A stretch of DNA of 64,000 bases, from contig NZ_CP150144.1 in assembly GCF_037963145.1 (NCBI RefSeq), forward strand, positions 3,658,001 to 3,722,000. The letters run 5' to 3'. Position numbers and translations under genes: made by a program. The notes below the pieces were generated by a model. The model did no database searches. It saw only the letters and a list, made by a program, of their open reading frames with translations, and had not been told where the DNA came from. This DNA comes from Oceanobacillus sp. FSL K6-2867. GTDB lineage: Bacteria > Bacillota > Bacilli > Bacillales > Amphibacillaceae. Every line of letters begins with the position of its first letter. Position 1 is the stretch's first letter. Positions 1 to 9,425 of this stretch are shown here, one piece after another.

Positions 1-1
1 T

Positions 2-49
2 CTAGCAATTGTTGTAGCGATTTTATTAGCATCAGTTGGTATCTACTAA
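2..49 (+). CDS. C-terminal end of an unidentified membrane protein (partial)
   Basis: Only the last 15 codons are in the window. They are open in one frame and end in TAA. The residues are almost all hydrophobic (LAIVVAILLASVGIY), which reads as the end of a transmembrane helix at the C terminus. The family cannot be named from this fragment. Confidence 0.5.
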   Translation, partial: LAIVVAILLASVGIY

Positions 50-63
50 ATAAAATAAAATGA

Positions 64-102
64 AAAAAAGACAAGGCAAGCAATTCTTGCTCCTTGTCTT
101 TT
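64..102. terminator. Bidirectional rho-independent terminator
   Basis: The stem AAAAGACAAGG pairs with CCTTGTCTTTT, with an inner CAAG/CTTG pair. A-rich and T-rich flanks on both sides let it serve the gene ending at 49 on the plus strand and aroK ending at 108 on the minus strand. Confidence 0.85.
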
Positions 103-107
103 AATTA

Positions 108-656
108 TTAATTCGGTTCATAAATATCCCAAGCAGTTTTCAATGACGCAGTAATATAGTCTGCAACTTCCTCTACCGGTAAATCGTCTGTCACAACTCT
201 TGAATGGTGTTCTTTATAAATCGGTTGTCTGTTTTCAAATAATTCTTTGATTTGCTCGATGTTTTTCCCTTGTAGAACAGGTCTACTATCAATCAGCAGA
301 CTTATGCGCTCTTTCCATGACTCCCATGATAAATCAAGGAAAAAGATAATACACTCGGATAAGCACGCTTTTCGTACTTCATCTTGTAAAAAAGCTCCGC
401 CCCCGACAGAGATGATTTTTAACTTTTGTTTACAGGAATCGATAATTAATTCTTTTTCTGTTTGTCGAAAAATGCTCTCTCCATATTCTTTAAAAATATC
501 AGAAGGTGGCATATTAAATTTCTTTTCAATTTCTTCATCAATATCGATAAAATCACGATATAATTTCTTTGCAACAGCTTTGCCAATCGTTGTTTTTCCT
601 ACTCCCATAAAACCAATAAGCACAATGCTCTGTTCCCGCAGCGGCACATCCTTCAT
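108..656 (-). CDS. aroK: Shikimate kinase
   Basis: A cytoplasmic enzyme that phosphorylates shikimate with ATP at the fifth step of the chorismate pathway. At 182 aa it has the normal family length. The Walker A loop GFMGVGKTT is at residues 15-23, followed by the magnesium and shikimate-binding DIDEEIE segment around residues 38-44. A triple-glycine SVGGG shikimate site sits near residue 85 and a lid-type DSRP arginine near 127. The start ATG follows an AGGGGGATAC ribosome site. It converges on the terminator at 64-102. No other aromatic-pathway gene is adjacent. Confidence 0.93.
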   Translation of the reverse strand: MKDVPLREQSIVLIGFMGVGKTTIGKAVAKKLYRDFIDIDEEIEKKFNMPPSDIFKEYGESIFRQTEKELIIDSCKQKLKIISVGGGAFLQDEVRKACLSECIIFFLDLSWESWKERISLLIDSRPVLQGKNIEQIKELFENRQPIYKEHHSRVVTDDLPVEEVADYITASLKTAWDIYEPN

Positions 657-728
657 TTGTATCCCCCTATTATAAGCTATATAGTCTTCGTAACATAAAC
701 ATTTGGAAATTAGAATTCAAAATGATGC

Positions 729-1127
729 TTAAGCTTGCTCGTTCAACCGAATTGCTTTTCTTGCTAAACGATCTGCATGACCGTTCTGTTTTTCTGGAAT
801 CCATTTGATAAAAAAGTAAGGAAATCCTTGTGACGCCTCTCTTATTCTATCAAGCAGAGGTAGAAAGGTTTTATTTTTGGTAAAGTCCTTCTCAATTACA
901 TCGACAACTACTTTCGAATCAGATCGAAAGGAAACAATTTCATTTGGAAAGGATTGCTGGCATATTTCTAGCGCTTTAATAATCGCGTGGAATTCAGCCT
1001 CGTGATTGGATAAATACCCTAATGGAAATGTATATTCATAAGCGTTGCTGCCGTATTTTATATAAATCCCAGCACCACTTAATCCAGGATTTCCACTTGC
1101 TGCACCATCTGTATATACTTCTATCAC
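729..1127 (-). CDS. RNase HI family protein
   Basis: A 132-aa protein with the RNase H fold. The conserved opening YTDGAASGNPG carries catalytic Asp7. Glu45 lies in NHEAEFHA, Asp70 in FRSDSK and a further acidic residue in GHADRLA, so the four-acid metal site looks complete. It should cleave RNA in RNA:DNA hybrids. The basic-protrusion helix of E. coli RNase HI is missing, as in the short Bacillus YpdQ/YpeP-type paralogs, so in-vivo activity may be weak or different. It is in the same orientation as aroK, about 70 bases upstream of it. Confidence 0.85.
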   Translation of the reverse strand: MIEVYTDGAASGNPGLSGAGIYIKYGSNAYEYTFPLGYLSNHEAEFHAIIKALEICQQSFPNEIVSFRSDSKVVVDVIEKDFTKNKTFLPLLDRIREASQGFPYFFIKWIPEKQNGHADRLARKAIRLNEQA

Positions 1128-1257
1128 CTATGTAACACTCCTATTTTAAATGCTGCAATCTATTTCATTAAGTATAAAACATCTCATAATTTATGTGAAT
1201 TGTTTTTCTTAATTTGTTTTGTTCCGAAAAATATAAAAATTTATTATTATTTATCTC

Positions 1258-1286
1258 TTGCAATATTAATAAATATTCAGTATATT
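1258..1286 (+). promoter_or_regulatory. Sigma-A type promoter of the peptide transporter operon
   Basis: TTGCAA and TATATT are separated by exactly 17 bases, about 50 bases upstream of the first transporter gene and away from the divergent RNase H gene. No clear operator palindrome was seen next to it. Confidence 0.55.
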
Positions 1287-1336
1287 ATAAGAACATAATA
1301 GAGTCCGTTTAACTGATAGCTGAAGGGGGATGCCGT

Positions 1337-2365
1337 TTGTCAGAAATTGTATTGGAGATAAAGAACTTAAGCACCCACTTTTTCACAGACAGTGGTGAAA
1401 TACCAGCAGTTGATCAAGTAAGTTTGCATGTACATAAAGGAGAAGTCGTTGGAATTGTAGGCGAGTCAGGCTGTGGAAAAAGTGTCACCTCCTTATCCAT
1501 CATGCAGCTCGTTCCCAATCCTCCTGGGAAAATAGTCAACGGAGAAATTAATTTTAAAGGTGAAAACCTTACGTTTGCCTCCGAAAAACGAATGAAGAAA
1601 TTGCGTGGCAATGAAATATCCATGATATTTCAAGAACCAATGACTTCATTAAATCCACTCTTTACCATTGGAAATCAAATGAGGGAAGTCTTTCGATTTC
1701 ATCAGAGAATAGGTAAAAAAGAAGCAAGAGGAAAATCGATTTCTATGTTAAAGCAAGTTGGTATTCCACGAGCGGAATCAATTATTAATGATTATCCGCA
1801 TCATCTTTCAGGTGGAATGCGACAACGAGTTATGATTGCCATGGCGATGTCATGCAATCCGGAGCTTCTAATTGCAGATGAGCCAACGACAGCTCTCGAT
1901 GTAACGATTCAAGCACAAATTTTAGATTTAATGCGGAAATTAAATGAAGAAAAAGATACTGCTATTCTATTGATTACACATGACTTAGGTGTTGTAGCAG
2001 ATATTTGTGACCGGGTCGTCGTAATGTACGCTGGACAAGTTGTTGAAGAAGGATCAAAGCGTGAGATTTTAAAAGACCCAAAACATCCTTATTCACAAGG
2101 ACTGATTCGTTCCTTGCCAAGAATACATGAACGGGAACAAAAATTATATTCCATTCCTGGGACTGTACCAAAGCCGAAGCTAGATCGGGCTGGCTGCCGT
2201 TTTGCTCCAAGGTGTGAATTTGCATTTGATCGCTGTTTTCATGAAAATCCTGATCTGTACATTGTAGGTGAGGGCAGACAGAGCCGCTGTTTCCTTTATG
2301 ACGAACAAAAAGGAGGAATGGCAAACGATGTCTCAACAATTACGGAAGCCATTATTGGAGATTGA
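1337..2365 (+). CDS. oppD: Oligopeptide ABC transporter ATP-binding protein (OppD/DppD type)
   Basis: The first of two ATPases that power a peptide importer, acting on the cytoplasmic face of the membrane permeases encoded downstream. The 342-aa protein has Walker A GESGCGKS at residues 42-49, the signature LSGGMRQR near 157, Walker B LLIADEPT and the switch histidine in LITHDLG. The C-terminal cysteine-containing oligopeptide-transporter extension ([10 protein letters not shown], then RCF) is typical of the OppD/DppD subgroup. The start is TTG after GAAGGGGGA; the nearby ATG at 1330 is out of frame. The 3' end overlaps the next gene by 38 bases, so the two are translationally linked. Confidence 0.9.
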   Translation: MSEIVLEIKNLSTHFFTDSGEIPAVDQVSLHVHKGEVVGIVGESGCGKSVTSLSIMQLVPNPPGKIVNGEINFKGENLTFASEKRMKKLRGNEISMIFQEPMTSLNPLFTIGNQMREVFRFHQRIGKKEARGKSISMLKQVGIPRAESIINDYPHHLSGGMRQRVMIAMAMSCNPELLIADEPTTALDVTIQAQILDLMRKLNEEKDTAILLITHDLGVVADICDRVVVMYAGQVVEEGSKREILKDPKHPYSQGLIRSLPRIHEREQKLYSIPGTVPKPKLDRAGCRFAPRCEFAFDRCFHENPDLYIVGEGRQSRCFLYDEQKGGMANDVSTITEAIIGD

Positions 2366-3344
2366 TGGTTTGAAGAAGTATTTCCCAATTAAAGGAGGTC
2401 CGCTCGGGCGAACAGTTGGTGAGGTAAAAGCAGTAGACGATGTAAGCTTTACCGTATTTGAAGGTGAGATATTAGGAATTGTAGGAGAATCAGGCTGTGG
2501 GAAGTCAACAACGGGTAAGGCGATCCTTCGTTTAATCGAACCGACTGCTGGAGAAGTAAAATTTGATGATCATGACATTACTCATATCCATGCCGAGGAA
2601 ATGCGCAAGCTGCGGCGAGATATGCAAATTATTTTCCAGGACCCGTATGCCTCACTGAATCCAAGACATACCGTAGAAAAAATAATTGGTGAACCTTTAT
2701 TAATTCATGGGATGAAAAATGTCAAAGAGCGAACAAGCCGTGTAAAGGAGCTTTTGGAGGTTGTTGGTTTAAGTGCTTATCATGCATCGAGATACCCACA
2801 TCAATTTAGTGGCGGACAAAGACAGCGGATTGGAATCGCTAGAGCACTGGCAAATAATCCGAAATTAATCATTTGTGATGAACCAGTATCAGCTTTAGAT
2901 GTTTCGGTACAAGCTCAGATTTTGAACTTGATGGAAGCCTTACGGGAAGAATTTAATCTCACATATATTTTTATTGCTCATGATTTAAGCGTTGTTAAGC
3001 ATATTAGTGATCGTGTTGGCGTGATGTATTTAGGGAGAATGGTAGAGCTGACAAGTAAAGATAAATTGTATGATGAAGCAAAACATCCGTATACACAAGC
3101 TCTTTTATCTGCGGTACCTGATCCAGATCCCGATATAAAAAAAGAGCGGGTGATTTTAAAGGGAGATGTGCCAAGTCCAGCTGATCCACCAGCAGGATGT
3201 GCATTTCATACGAGATGCCCAATGGCAATGGATGTTTGCAAATCTGTACGACCAGCATTTTTACCTGTAGAGGATAATCATTTTGTTGCTTGCCATCTTT
3301 ATGATGGACAGCAGCAAAATTTATCACGCATTAACGGGCTGTAA
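2328..3344 (+). CDS. oppF: Oligopeptide ABC transporter ATP-binding protein (OppF/DppF type)
   Basis: Second ATPase of the importer, 338 aa. Walker A GESGCGKS is at residues 53-60, the signature is FSGGQRQR and Walker B is [12 protein letters not shown]. The C-terminal Cys motif is GCAFHTRC. The start chosen is the ATG at 2328, preceded by AGGAGGA and giving the usual OppF N terminus ([12 protein letters not shown]). An upstream in-frame ATG at 2268 would add 20 residues of the preceding gene's other frame and has no ribosome site. It pairs with the preceding ATPase as a heterodimer. Confidence 0.9.
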   Translation: MSQQLRKPLLEIDGLKKYFPIKGGPLGRTVGEVKAVDDVSFTVFEGEILGIVGESGCGKSTTGKAILRLIEPTAGEVKFDDHDITHIHAEEMRKLRRDMQIIFQDPYASLNPRHTVEKIIGEPLLIHGMKNVKERTSRVKELLEVVGLSAYHASRYPHQFSGGQRQRIGIARALANNPKLIICDEPVSALDVSVQAQILNLMEALREEFNLTYIFIAHDLSVVKHISDRVGVMYLGRMVELTSKDKLYDEAKHPYTQALLSAVPDPDPDIKKERVILKGDVPSPADPPAGCAFHTRCPMAMDVCKSVRPAFLPVEDNHFVACHLYDGQQQNLSRINGL

Positions 3345-3503
3345 TATCACCGCTTCTAAGCGTAAGAAAATATAAAAACGTGAAGGGCGGGGAGTGAAAA
3401 TCCTGTTTCTGTTCATCTAATATTCGATGTGGTTCGAAGCGAACCCCGCTGAATGAAGTATTTCTTTATTACATTATCAACGAAATAAAGAGGGGGAACA
3501 TGT

Positions 3504-5192
3504 ATGAAGTTGAAAAACAGAGTTCTTTTGTTTCTGCTGCTGGTATTTCTATTGGTCATTGCAGCATGCAGTGGTGATGGCGGTGCAAATACCGATACAT
3601 CAGATGGTGAAGGTGATGCGGGAAATGAAGCAGCAAATGATGGTGGGGATCCAGCGGCTGACGCAGAAGCAGCAGGAGATCAGGTATTAGTTTTTGCTCG
3701 AGGTGGAGATTCGGAAAGCCTTGATCCAGGCAGCACCACGGATGGTGAATCTTCTCGTGTGACACAGCAAGTGTTAGAAGGGTTATTAGAGTTTGATAAA
3801 GATTCCTTTGAGCTTACGCCAGGCTTAGCACATGATTGGGAAGTTTCTGATGATGGACTGATCTACACATTTTATCTGGAAGAAGGGGTTACTTTCCACG
3901 ATGGTTCGGAATTTAATGCTGAAGCTGTAAAAATAAACTTTGAGCGCTGGGCTAATCCGGAACATGAATATGCTTTTGCAGATGAAGGCTATGTCTATTC
4001 CATGTATGGAACGATGTTTGGCGGATTTGCTGGTGATGAAGGTCATGTAATTGAAGAGATAAATGTTATAAATGATCACGAAATTGAATTTATTTTAAAT
4101 CAGCCATTAGGATTTTTCTTACAGAATCTTGGGATGAGCTATTTTGCAATTACTTCTCCTGCAGCTTTGGAGGAACATGGTGCAGCAATTAATGAAAATC
4201 CGGTAGGAACAGGTCCGTTTAAGTTTGTGAACTGGAGCAAGGATGATTCTATCGTTCTGGATAAATTTGAAGATTATCGAATTGATGGATTACCAAAGCT
4301 TGATCGTGTTATTTTCGAAGTTATTCCAGATAATGCAGCCCGATTAATTGCATTGCGGTCTGGTGAGATAGACATTATGGATGGGTTAAATCCAGATGAT
4401 GCTGCTAGTGTAGAGGCTGATGAGGGATTAGAACTGCTGACACGCTCTGAAAATAACTTTGGATATGTAGGATTCAACACACAAAAGGAACCTTTTGATC
4501 AAGTGGAGGTGCGTCAGGCAATCAATTATGCAATTGATAAGCAGGCAATTGCTGATGCTTTATATGCAGGCTATGCAACAACTGCGAAGAATCCTTTGCC
4601 ACCAGGATATCTAGGGTATAACGATGAGGTTGAAGCATATGCGTATGATCCAGATAAGGCGAAAGAGTTATTAGCAGAAGCAGGTTTTGAAGATGGATTG
4701 GATATTGAACTTTGGACGATGCCGGTAGCAAGACCATATATGCCAGATCCAGAAACGGTATCACAAATAGTGCAAAATAATTTAGCCGATGTTGGCATCA
4801 AGGCAAACATTGTGCGTGAAGAATGGGCGCCCTATTTAGAGAAGACTTTGCAGGGAGAACATGAGTTGTTTATCCTTGGATGGTCTGGTACAAACGGTGA
4901 CCCGGATTACTTCTTAAGTAGTCTATTGCACGGTTCCAATGTTGGAAGCAGTAATCGAAACTTCTATCAGAATGATGAAGTAGATGAGTTGCTGGATCGT
5001 GCAAAACGTGCTATCGATCAGGATGAGCGTGCAGACCTATATGCACAGGCGCAAGCATTGATTTCAGAAGATTCGCCAATGGTAACATTAGTTCACTCCA
5101 CACCTGTAATGGCAACAACAAAAAATGTAGTAAATTATGTGCCGCATCCATCGACAAGTGAATCGCTGAAAGAAGTTGAATTAAGTAACTAA
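3504..5192 (+). CDS. oppA: Peptide-binding lipoprotein (SBP family 5)
   Basis: Extracellular lipid-anchored receptor that delivers peptides, or related substrates, to the permease. It is 562 aa. The N terminus is a basic start, a hydrophobic stretch and a lipobox IAAC with the modifiable cysteine at residue 22. A low-complexity Gly/Asp/Ala linker of about 40 residues follows, and then the family-5 solute-binding domain (TFYLEEGVTFHDG, then NPVGTGPFKF). The acidic linker fits a salt-adapted host. The ribosome site is AGAGGGGG. Substrate is not predictable; dipeptides, oligopeptides and nickel chelates are all carried by this family. Confidence 0.9.
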   Translation: MKLKNRVLLFLLLVFLLVIAACSGDGGANTDTSDGEGDAGNEAANDGGDPAADAEAAGDQVLVFARGGDSESLDPGSTTDGESSRVTQQVLEGLLEFDKDSFELTPGLAHDWEVSDDGLIYTFYLEEGVTFHDGSEFNAEAVKINFERWANPEHEYAFADEGYVYSMYGTMFGGFAGDEGHVIEEINVINDHEIEFILNQPLGFFLQNLGMSYFAITSPAALEEHGAAINENPVGTGPFKFVNWSKDDSIVLDKFEDYRIDGLPKLDRVIFEVIPDNAARLIALRSGEIDIMDGLNPDDAASVEADEGLELLTRSENNFGYVGFNTQKEPFDQVEVRQAINYAIDKQAIADALYAGYATTAKNPLPPGYLGYNDEVEAYAYDPDKAKELLAEAGFEDGLDIELWTMPVARPYMPDPETVSQIVQNNLADVGIKANIVREEWAPYLEKTLQGEHELFILGWSGTNGDPDYFLSSLLHGSNVGSSNRNFYQNDEVDELLDRAKRAIDQDERADLYAQAQALISEDSPMVTLVHSTPVMATTKNVVNYVPHPSTSESLKEVELSN

Positions 5193-5293
5193 AGATTACA
5201 AGTGGAATATCCTGGATAACGAATTGCGGGGCTGAGGAAATTATCGCCAGGATAGAGCTATTCAGGTTTGGACCTTTATAACTTACCACCAAT

Positions 5294-5330
5294 AAAAAGA
5301 GGCAGCAGCATCACGCTGTGGCCTCTTTTT
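5294..5330 (+). terminator. Hairpin terminator between binding-protein and permease genes
   Basis: AAAAAGAGGC pairs with GCCTCTTTTT around an inner GCAGC/GCTGT stem and runs into T residues. It lies 40 bases upstream of the first permease gene and probably lets only part of the transcripts continue, so the lipoprotein is made in excess of the permeases. Confidence 0.75.
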
Positions 5331-5370
5331 AGCAATATGGAACTGAAGAGATTAGAATAGGAGTGAAAAA

Positions 5371-6372
5371 ATGTTTTCCTATATTCTACGACGTCTATTA
5401 ATGCTTATTCCCGTATTGATTGGTATGACATTGATTACTTTTTCGATTGTTCATCTCATTCCAGGAAACCCTGCACAGGTTATTTTAGGGGAAACTGCTA
5501 CTGCAAATGCAATTGCAGAATTAGAAAAAAGCATGGGCTTAAATGAGCCTTATTTTGTTCAATATGGCCATTACTTAATGGATCTCGTACAAGGGGATTT
5601 GGGAACTTCTTTACGATCAAAAGCAGAAATATCCAAGGAAATATGGCCATACATAGCAGCTACCTTCGAGCTGACCATCTTTGCAATGATTTTTGCTGTT
5701 GTTGTAGGTGTGAATGCAGGAATTATTAGTGCCTGGAAACAAAACTCTTGGTTTGATCTACTGGCCATGATGGTAGCATTAATTGGCGTATCGATGCCGA
5801 TTTTTTGGCTTGCATTAATGGAGCAGTGGATATTTGCCCAAGAACTAGGCTGGCTGCCTGCATATGGAAGGCAGAATAGCAGAGATCCAATCGCAGCGAT
5901 AACACATTTTTATGTGCTGGATTCCTTGATTCATTTAGATTTTAGTCGTGCATTAACAATATTAAAGCATCTGATTTTGCCAAGTATTGCGCTTGGCACA
6001 ATACCAATGGCGATTATTGCAAGAATGACACGATCCAGCATGCTGGAGGTGATGAAGTCCGATTATATTCGGACAGTTCGCGCTAAAGGGTCAGGGCAAT
6101 TTTTAGTGATTTATAAGCATGCATTAAAAAATGCAATTATTCCTGTCTTAACGGTTATTGGTTTACAAACTGGTGTATTGCTTGGGGGTGCAATTTTAAC
6201 AGAGACAATTTTTAGCTGGCCAGGTATTGGCAGGTATGTATATGAGGCGATAAGTTATCGGGATTACCCAGTTATTCAGTCGGGAATACTTGTCATCGCA
6301 TTTATATTCGTCTTAATCAATTTAGCGGTAGACATTTTATATAAAAAAATTGATCCGCGGATTAAATATTAG
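5371..6372 (+). CDS. oppB: Peptide ABC transporter permease (OppB/DppB type)
   Basis: Integral membrane subunit, 333 aa, of the binding-protein-dependent transport family. It starts with the typical FSYILRRLLMLIPVLIGMTLITF helix-forming stretch, includes the HLIPGNPA segment and has about six membrane segments. The coupling loop that contacts the ATPases is seen as YIRTVRAKGSG near residue 230. The ribosome site is AGGAG before ATG. It lies downstream of a hairpin that may lower its expression relative to the lipoprotein. Confidence 0.9.
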   Translation: MFSYILRRLLMLIPVLIGMTLITFSIVHLIPGNPAQVILGETATANAIAELEKSMGLNEPYFVQYGHYLMDLVQGDLGTSLRSKAEISKEIWPYIAATFELTIFAMIFAVVVGVNAGIISAWKQNSWFDLLAMMVALIGVSMPIFWLALMEQWIFAQELGWLPAYGRQNSRDPIAAITHFYVLDSLIHLDFSRALTILKHLILPSIALGTIPMAIIARMTRSSMLEVMKSDYIRTVRAKGSGQFLVIYKHALKNAIIPVLTVIGLQTGVLLGGAILTETIFSWPGIGRYVYEAISYRDYPVIQSGILVIAFIFVLINLAVDILYKKIDPRIKY

Positions 6373-6384
6373 AGGAGGCTGCAG

Positions 6385-7317
6385 ATGAACATGGAAGAAA
6401 AAAAGAACTATTCAGAGCAGCAAATTCCTAATCCAGCTAAATCAGGGCAGCATATTGACTCAGAAGAGATTGAAGCGATATCACCATGGAAGGATACAAT
6501 TAAGCGATTACAGAAAAATCGGTTTGCGATTATCGGATTTGTGGTTATTTTATTTTTTATTGTACTTGGTTTGGCCGCCCCGTTATTAACTTCCTATTCA
6601 GTGGAGGAACAGCAGCTGGTCAATCGATTACAACCTCCATCAGGGGAACACTGGCTTGGCACAGATCATTTAGGAAGAGATATTTTCACCCGTATCGCAT
6701 ATGGGGCCAGGGTGTCACTGCAAGTTGGCTTTTTCGCGGTAACAGGCGCTTTGATATTTGGAACTCTCCTCGGTATAATTGCTGGTTATTTCGGTCGGTG
6801 GGTTGATATGATTATTTCACGGATTTTTGATATTTTACTAGCCTTTCCAAGTATCTTATTAGCGATTGCGATTGTTGCTATTCTTGGTGCTTCCTTACAA
6901 AACGCATTAATAGCAATAGCTGTTATTAATATTCCGATTTTTGGCAGGCTTGTTCGTTCTCGTGTTATTAGTTTGCGAGAAGAAGAATATATTATGGCTG
7001 CCAAAGCACAGGGGATGAAAAACGGCAGAATTATTATGCATCATATTTTGCCTAACAGTGTCGCCCCTATTATTGTTCAAGCGACATTGGGATTCGGAAC
7101 CGCAATACTTGAGGCCGCTGCACTTGGATTTCTCGGTCTTGGAGTTCAGCCGCCAACACCCGAATGGGGCCAGATGCTGGCAGACGCCCGAGACTTCATT
7201 CAGCTCGCACCTTGGACACTCCTAGCACCCGGTATTTCCATCATGTTAGTTGTGCTTGGATTTAACTTAATCGGAGACGGATTACGAGATGCGCTGGATC
7301 CGAAAATGAAGAACTGA
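6385..7317 (+). CDS. oppC: Peptide ABC transporter permease (OppC/DppC type)
   Basis: Second membrane subunit, 310 aa. A cytoplasmic N-terminal tail of about 45 residues precedes the first helix. The OppC_N-type segment LGTDHLGRDIFTRIAYG is at about residues 89-105. The EAA coupling loop reads EEYIMAAKAQGMKNGRII near residue 200. AGAGGAGG upstream and a 12-base gap after the first permease gene show the same operon. No terminator was evident after it before the next gene. Confidence 0.9.
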   Translation: MNMEEKKNYSEQQIPNPAKSGQHIDSEEIEAISPWKDTIKRLQKNRFAIIGFVVILFFIVLGLAAPLLTSYSVEEQQLVNRLQPPSGEHWLGTDHLGRDIFTRIAYGARVSLQVGFFAVTGALIFGTLLGIIAGYFGRWVDMIISRIFDILLAFPSILLAIAIVAILGASLQNALIAIAVINIPIFGRLVRSRVISLREEEYIMAAKAQGMKNGRIIMHHILPNSVAPIIVQATLGFGTAILEAAALGFLGLGVQPPTPEWGQMLADARDFIQLAPWTLLAPGISIMLVVLGFNLIGDGLRDALDPKMKN

Positions 7318-7399
7318 TACATTGCACAGAAGTATCAATTTTTGAAACTTTTGCATGTCCTCCATCGTATTAGTAAGATAAGAACGAGGAGGGTGTGAA

Positions 7400-9274
7400 A
7401 TGAAGCGATTAACCTATATCGGAATTATAATGCTCTCTATTTTTGTTTTAGCAGGTTGGGAGGATGGAGAGCGCTCTTTTACTATTGATGAAGTAAATAT
7501 AGATGCCCAAATCAATGAAGATGGAACAATTGATGTTCAGGAACAATTTTCGTACACATTTAATGGTTCCTTTGAGGGGGTTACGCGGTCGATTCACTCT
7601 GGTGACCAGAATTTTCAAGCATTTTTATTTGAAGATGGCGTTTTACCGGAGAAGACAAGTAATTTAGAATCGTTAAAAGTAGAAGAAGAGGATAGCACGT
7701 ACCGTATTTTTACGGAATCATCGAATGAAACAAAGCATGTGCTGTATACCTATACGATAAAAGGGTCTGTCAACAAGTATCCAGACATTGCAGAGTTTAA
7801 ATATGCCTTTTTTGATAATTCCAATGAAACAGATTTAAACAATGTACAAATTGTTATTCACCCGCCAAATCAAAAGATGGAAGATACGCACTTATTTTTA
7901 CATGAGGATGAATCAGGAAATTTAAGCAATTCCGACAATGGCTTAGTGTATACAAATTCGCTGCTGGAAGCTGGTGAAGCGTCCATGCTTCGGTTTATCT
8001 TTCCAGCTGGCCAGTTAGCTGGTATGGAGCTCACAAAAGATTCACCGATGCTAGATAAGATTTTAGCAGAAGAAAAAGACTATACCGAACGGTTGGAAAA
8101 TCTCGATGCTAATATGGGGAAAGCTGTACCAATCATTTGGGGATTAATTGGAGTGCTTATTTTAACAACACTTCTTGTATTTTTTATTCATCCATATCGC
8201 TATCGAGGGAATAAAAGTGAAGATGCATTGATGCGAATTCTTGAACAAACAGATCCCTTGTTTATAAAGTATTTGCAAAATAGTTTGCATTTGCCGCATG
8301 ACAGCTTCATTGCAGGACTGTTTTCATTAAAGCAGCGTGGAATTGTCAATCTGACAGAGGTGCCTTCAGCCGTAAAAGAAGGTGATCGGACATTTCGTTT
8401 TACGTGGATAAAAGAAAATAAGACGGTTGACATGGCTGATGCATTTTTGCAATCCTGGCTATTTACAAAAAGTGATTCATCTGGGGATTACTTTTTACTG
8501 GAGGATTTGCTAGATAATAAAGACGAGGCAGATAAAGTTATAAAGGAAAAGGCAGAACAGTTTGAAGCGAATTTTAATAGGTGGGCTGTTTTGGTGGAAG
8601 GAAGAGAAGATTATCAAGGATTGCACCGTAAATGGAAAGGGTATTCCTTGCTATCGATACCACTGTTGATTATTTCGTTTATCCTTTATAATTATTTCGT
8701 TACGATTGATACAGTTAGTCAAACAGCACAGTGGGTACTGCCATTAATTGCAGGGTTATTAACAGTGGTTGCGTTGATATTTAATCGTAATAAGTGGGTA
8801 AATGTTATCTATTATTTTATTATTTTAATGATGACATTAATTGGATTTAGTTTTACATCAGCTGTAATTTTAGCTAGTGTTTTCTATTTCATTACTTTTG
8901 CGTCCTTACTGATTATTCCAGATTATTATTGGAAAAATGGAGTAAAAGAAATTAATTATGCGACTTTTAAAGGGTATTGGTTATTTATACGAAAACGTTA
9001 CCCGACTGGACCTGATCCAAGTACACTAGAAAGAAGATTAGAATATGCAATTGTTTTAGGTGCGGGTGAAAAATATGGTGAGCAGTGCGGAAATGCTGAA
9101 CAAGCTATGAAATGGAATAATACGTATCCATTGCTTCATAATCCAGTTCATGCAACAACTTCATTCAGCCCAAGCAATCTCATCCTGTATACTGCTGCTC
9201 TTTCTAGTACATCGAGCATGAACAGCACATCATCACCATCTTCAACTGGCGGCGGCGGTGCAGGAGCATTTTAG
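7400..9274 (+). CDS. DUF2207 family membrane protein
   Basis: A 624-aa protein with a signal-like N-terminal helix and an extracellular beta-rich domain opening with a VNIDAQINEDGTIDVQEQF pattern, the hallmark of DUF2207. A transmembrane helix lies near residues 245-263, a cytoplasmic region follows, and a cluster of further helices lies around residues 415-495. The tail is rich in Ser/Thr and ends in GGGGAGAF, a common ending in this family. The function is unknown; a role in the cell envelope is only inferred. It appears to be a separate unit from the transporter operon, with AGGAGGGTG before its ATG. Confidence 0.8.
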   Translation: MKRLTYIGIIMLSIFVLAGWEDGERSFTIDEVNIDAQINEDGTIDVQEQFSYTFNGSFEGVTRSIHSGDQNFQAFLFEDGVLPEKTSNLESLKVEEEDSTYRIFTESSNETKHVLYTYTIKGSVNKYPDIAEFKYAFFDNSNETDLNNVQIVIHPPNQKMEDTHLFLHEDESGNLSNSDNGLVYTNSLLEAGEASMLRFIFPAGQLAGMELTKDSPMLDKILAEEKDYTERLENLDANMGKAVPIIWGLIGVLILTTLLVFFIHPYRYRGNKSEDALMRILEQTDPLFIKYLQNSLHLPHDSFIAGLFSLKQRGIVNLTEVPSAVKEGDRTFRFTWIKENKTVDMADAFLQSWLFTKSDSSGDYFLLEDLLDNKDEADKVIKEKAEQFEANFNRWAVLVEGREDYQGLHRKWKGYSLLSIPLLIISFILYNYFVTIDTVSQTAQWVLPLIAGLLTVVALIFNRNKWVNVIYYFIILMMTLIGFSFTSAVILASVFYFITFASLLIIPDYYWKNGVKEINYATFKGYWLFIRKRYPTGPDPSTLERRLEYAIVLGAGEKYGEQCGNAEQAMKWNNTYPLLHNPVHATTSFSPSNLILYTAALSSTSSMNSTSSPSSTGGGGAGAF

Positions 9275-9283
9275 CAGCTAAGT

Positions 9284-9320
9284 AAGCTAGAAAGAGCAGA
9301 GGTTCTTTCTAGCTTTATTT
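9284..9320 (+). terminator. Rho-independent terminator after the DUF2207 gene
   Basis: AAGCTAGAAAGA pairs with TCTTTCTAGCTT and is followed by TATTT. Confidence 0.85.
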
Positions 9321-9425
9321 ATATTTGATTACTAGTTTCAACGTATCTATGGAGTTCGCTTTTGAGAGTTTAGGCTGGAAATGGTATTATCTAAATAATG
9401 ACGCAATTGAAAGAGGTGCTGATAA

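Noticed and set aside
247..675. Plus-strand ORF of 142 codons across aroK
   Set aside because: It is the complementary shadow of a complete shikimate kinase gene and has no ribosome site.
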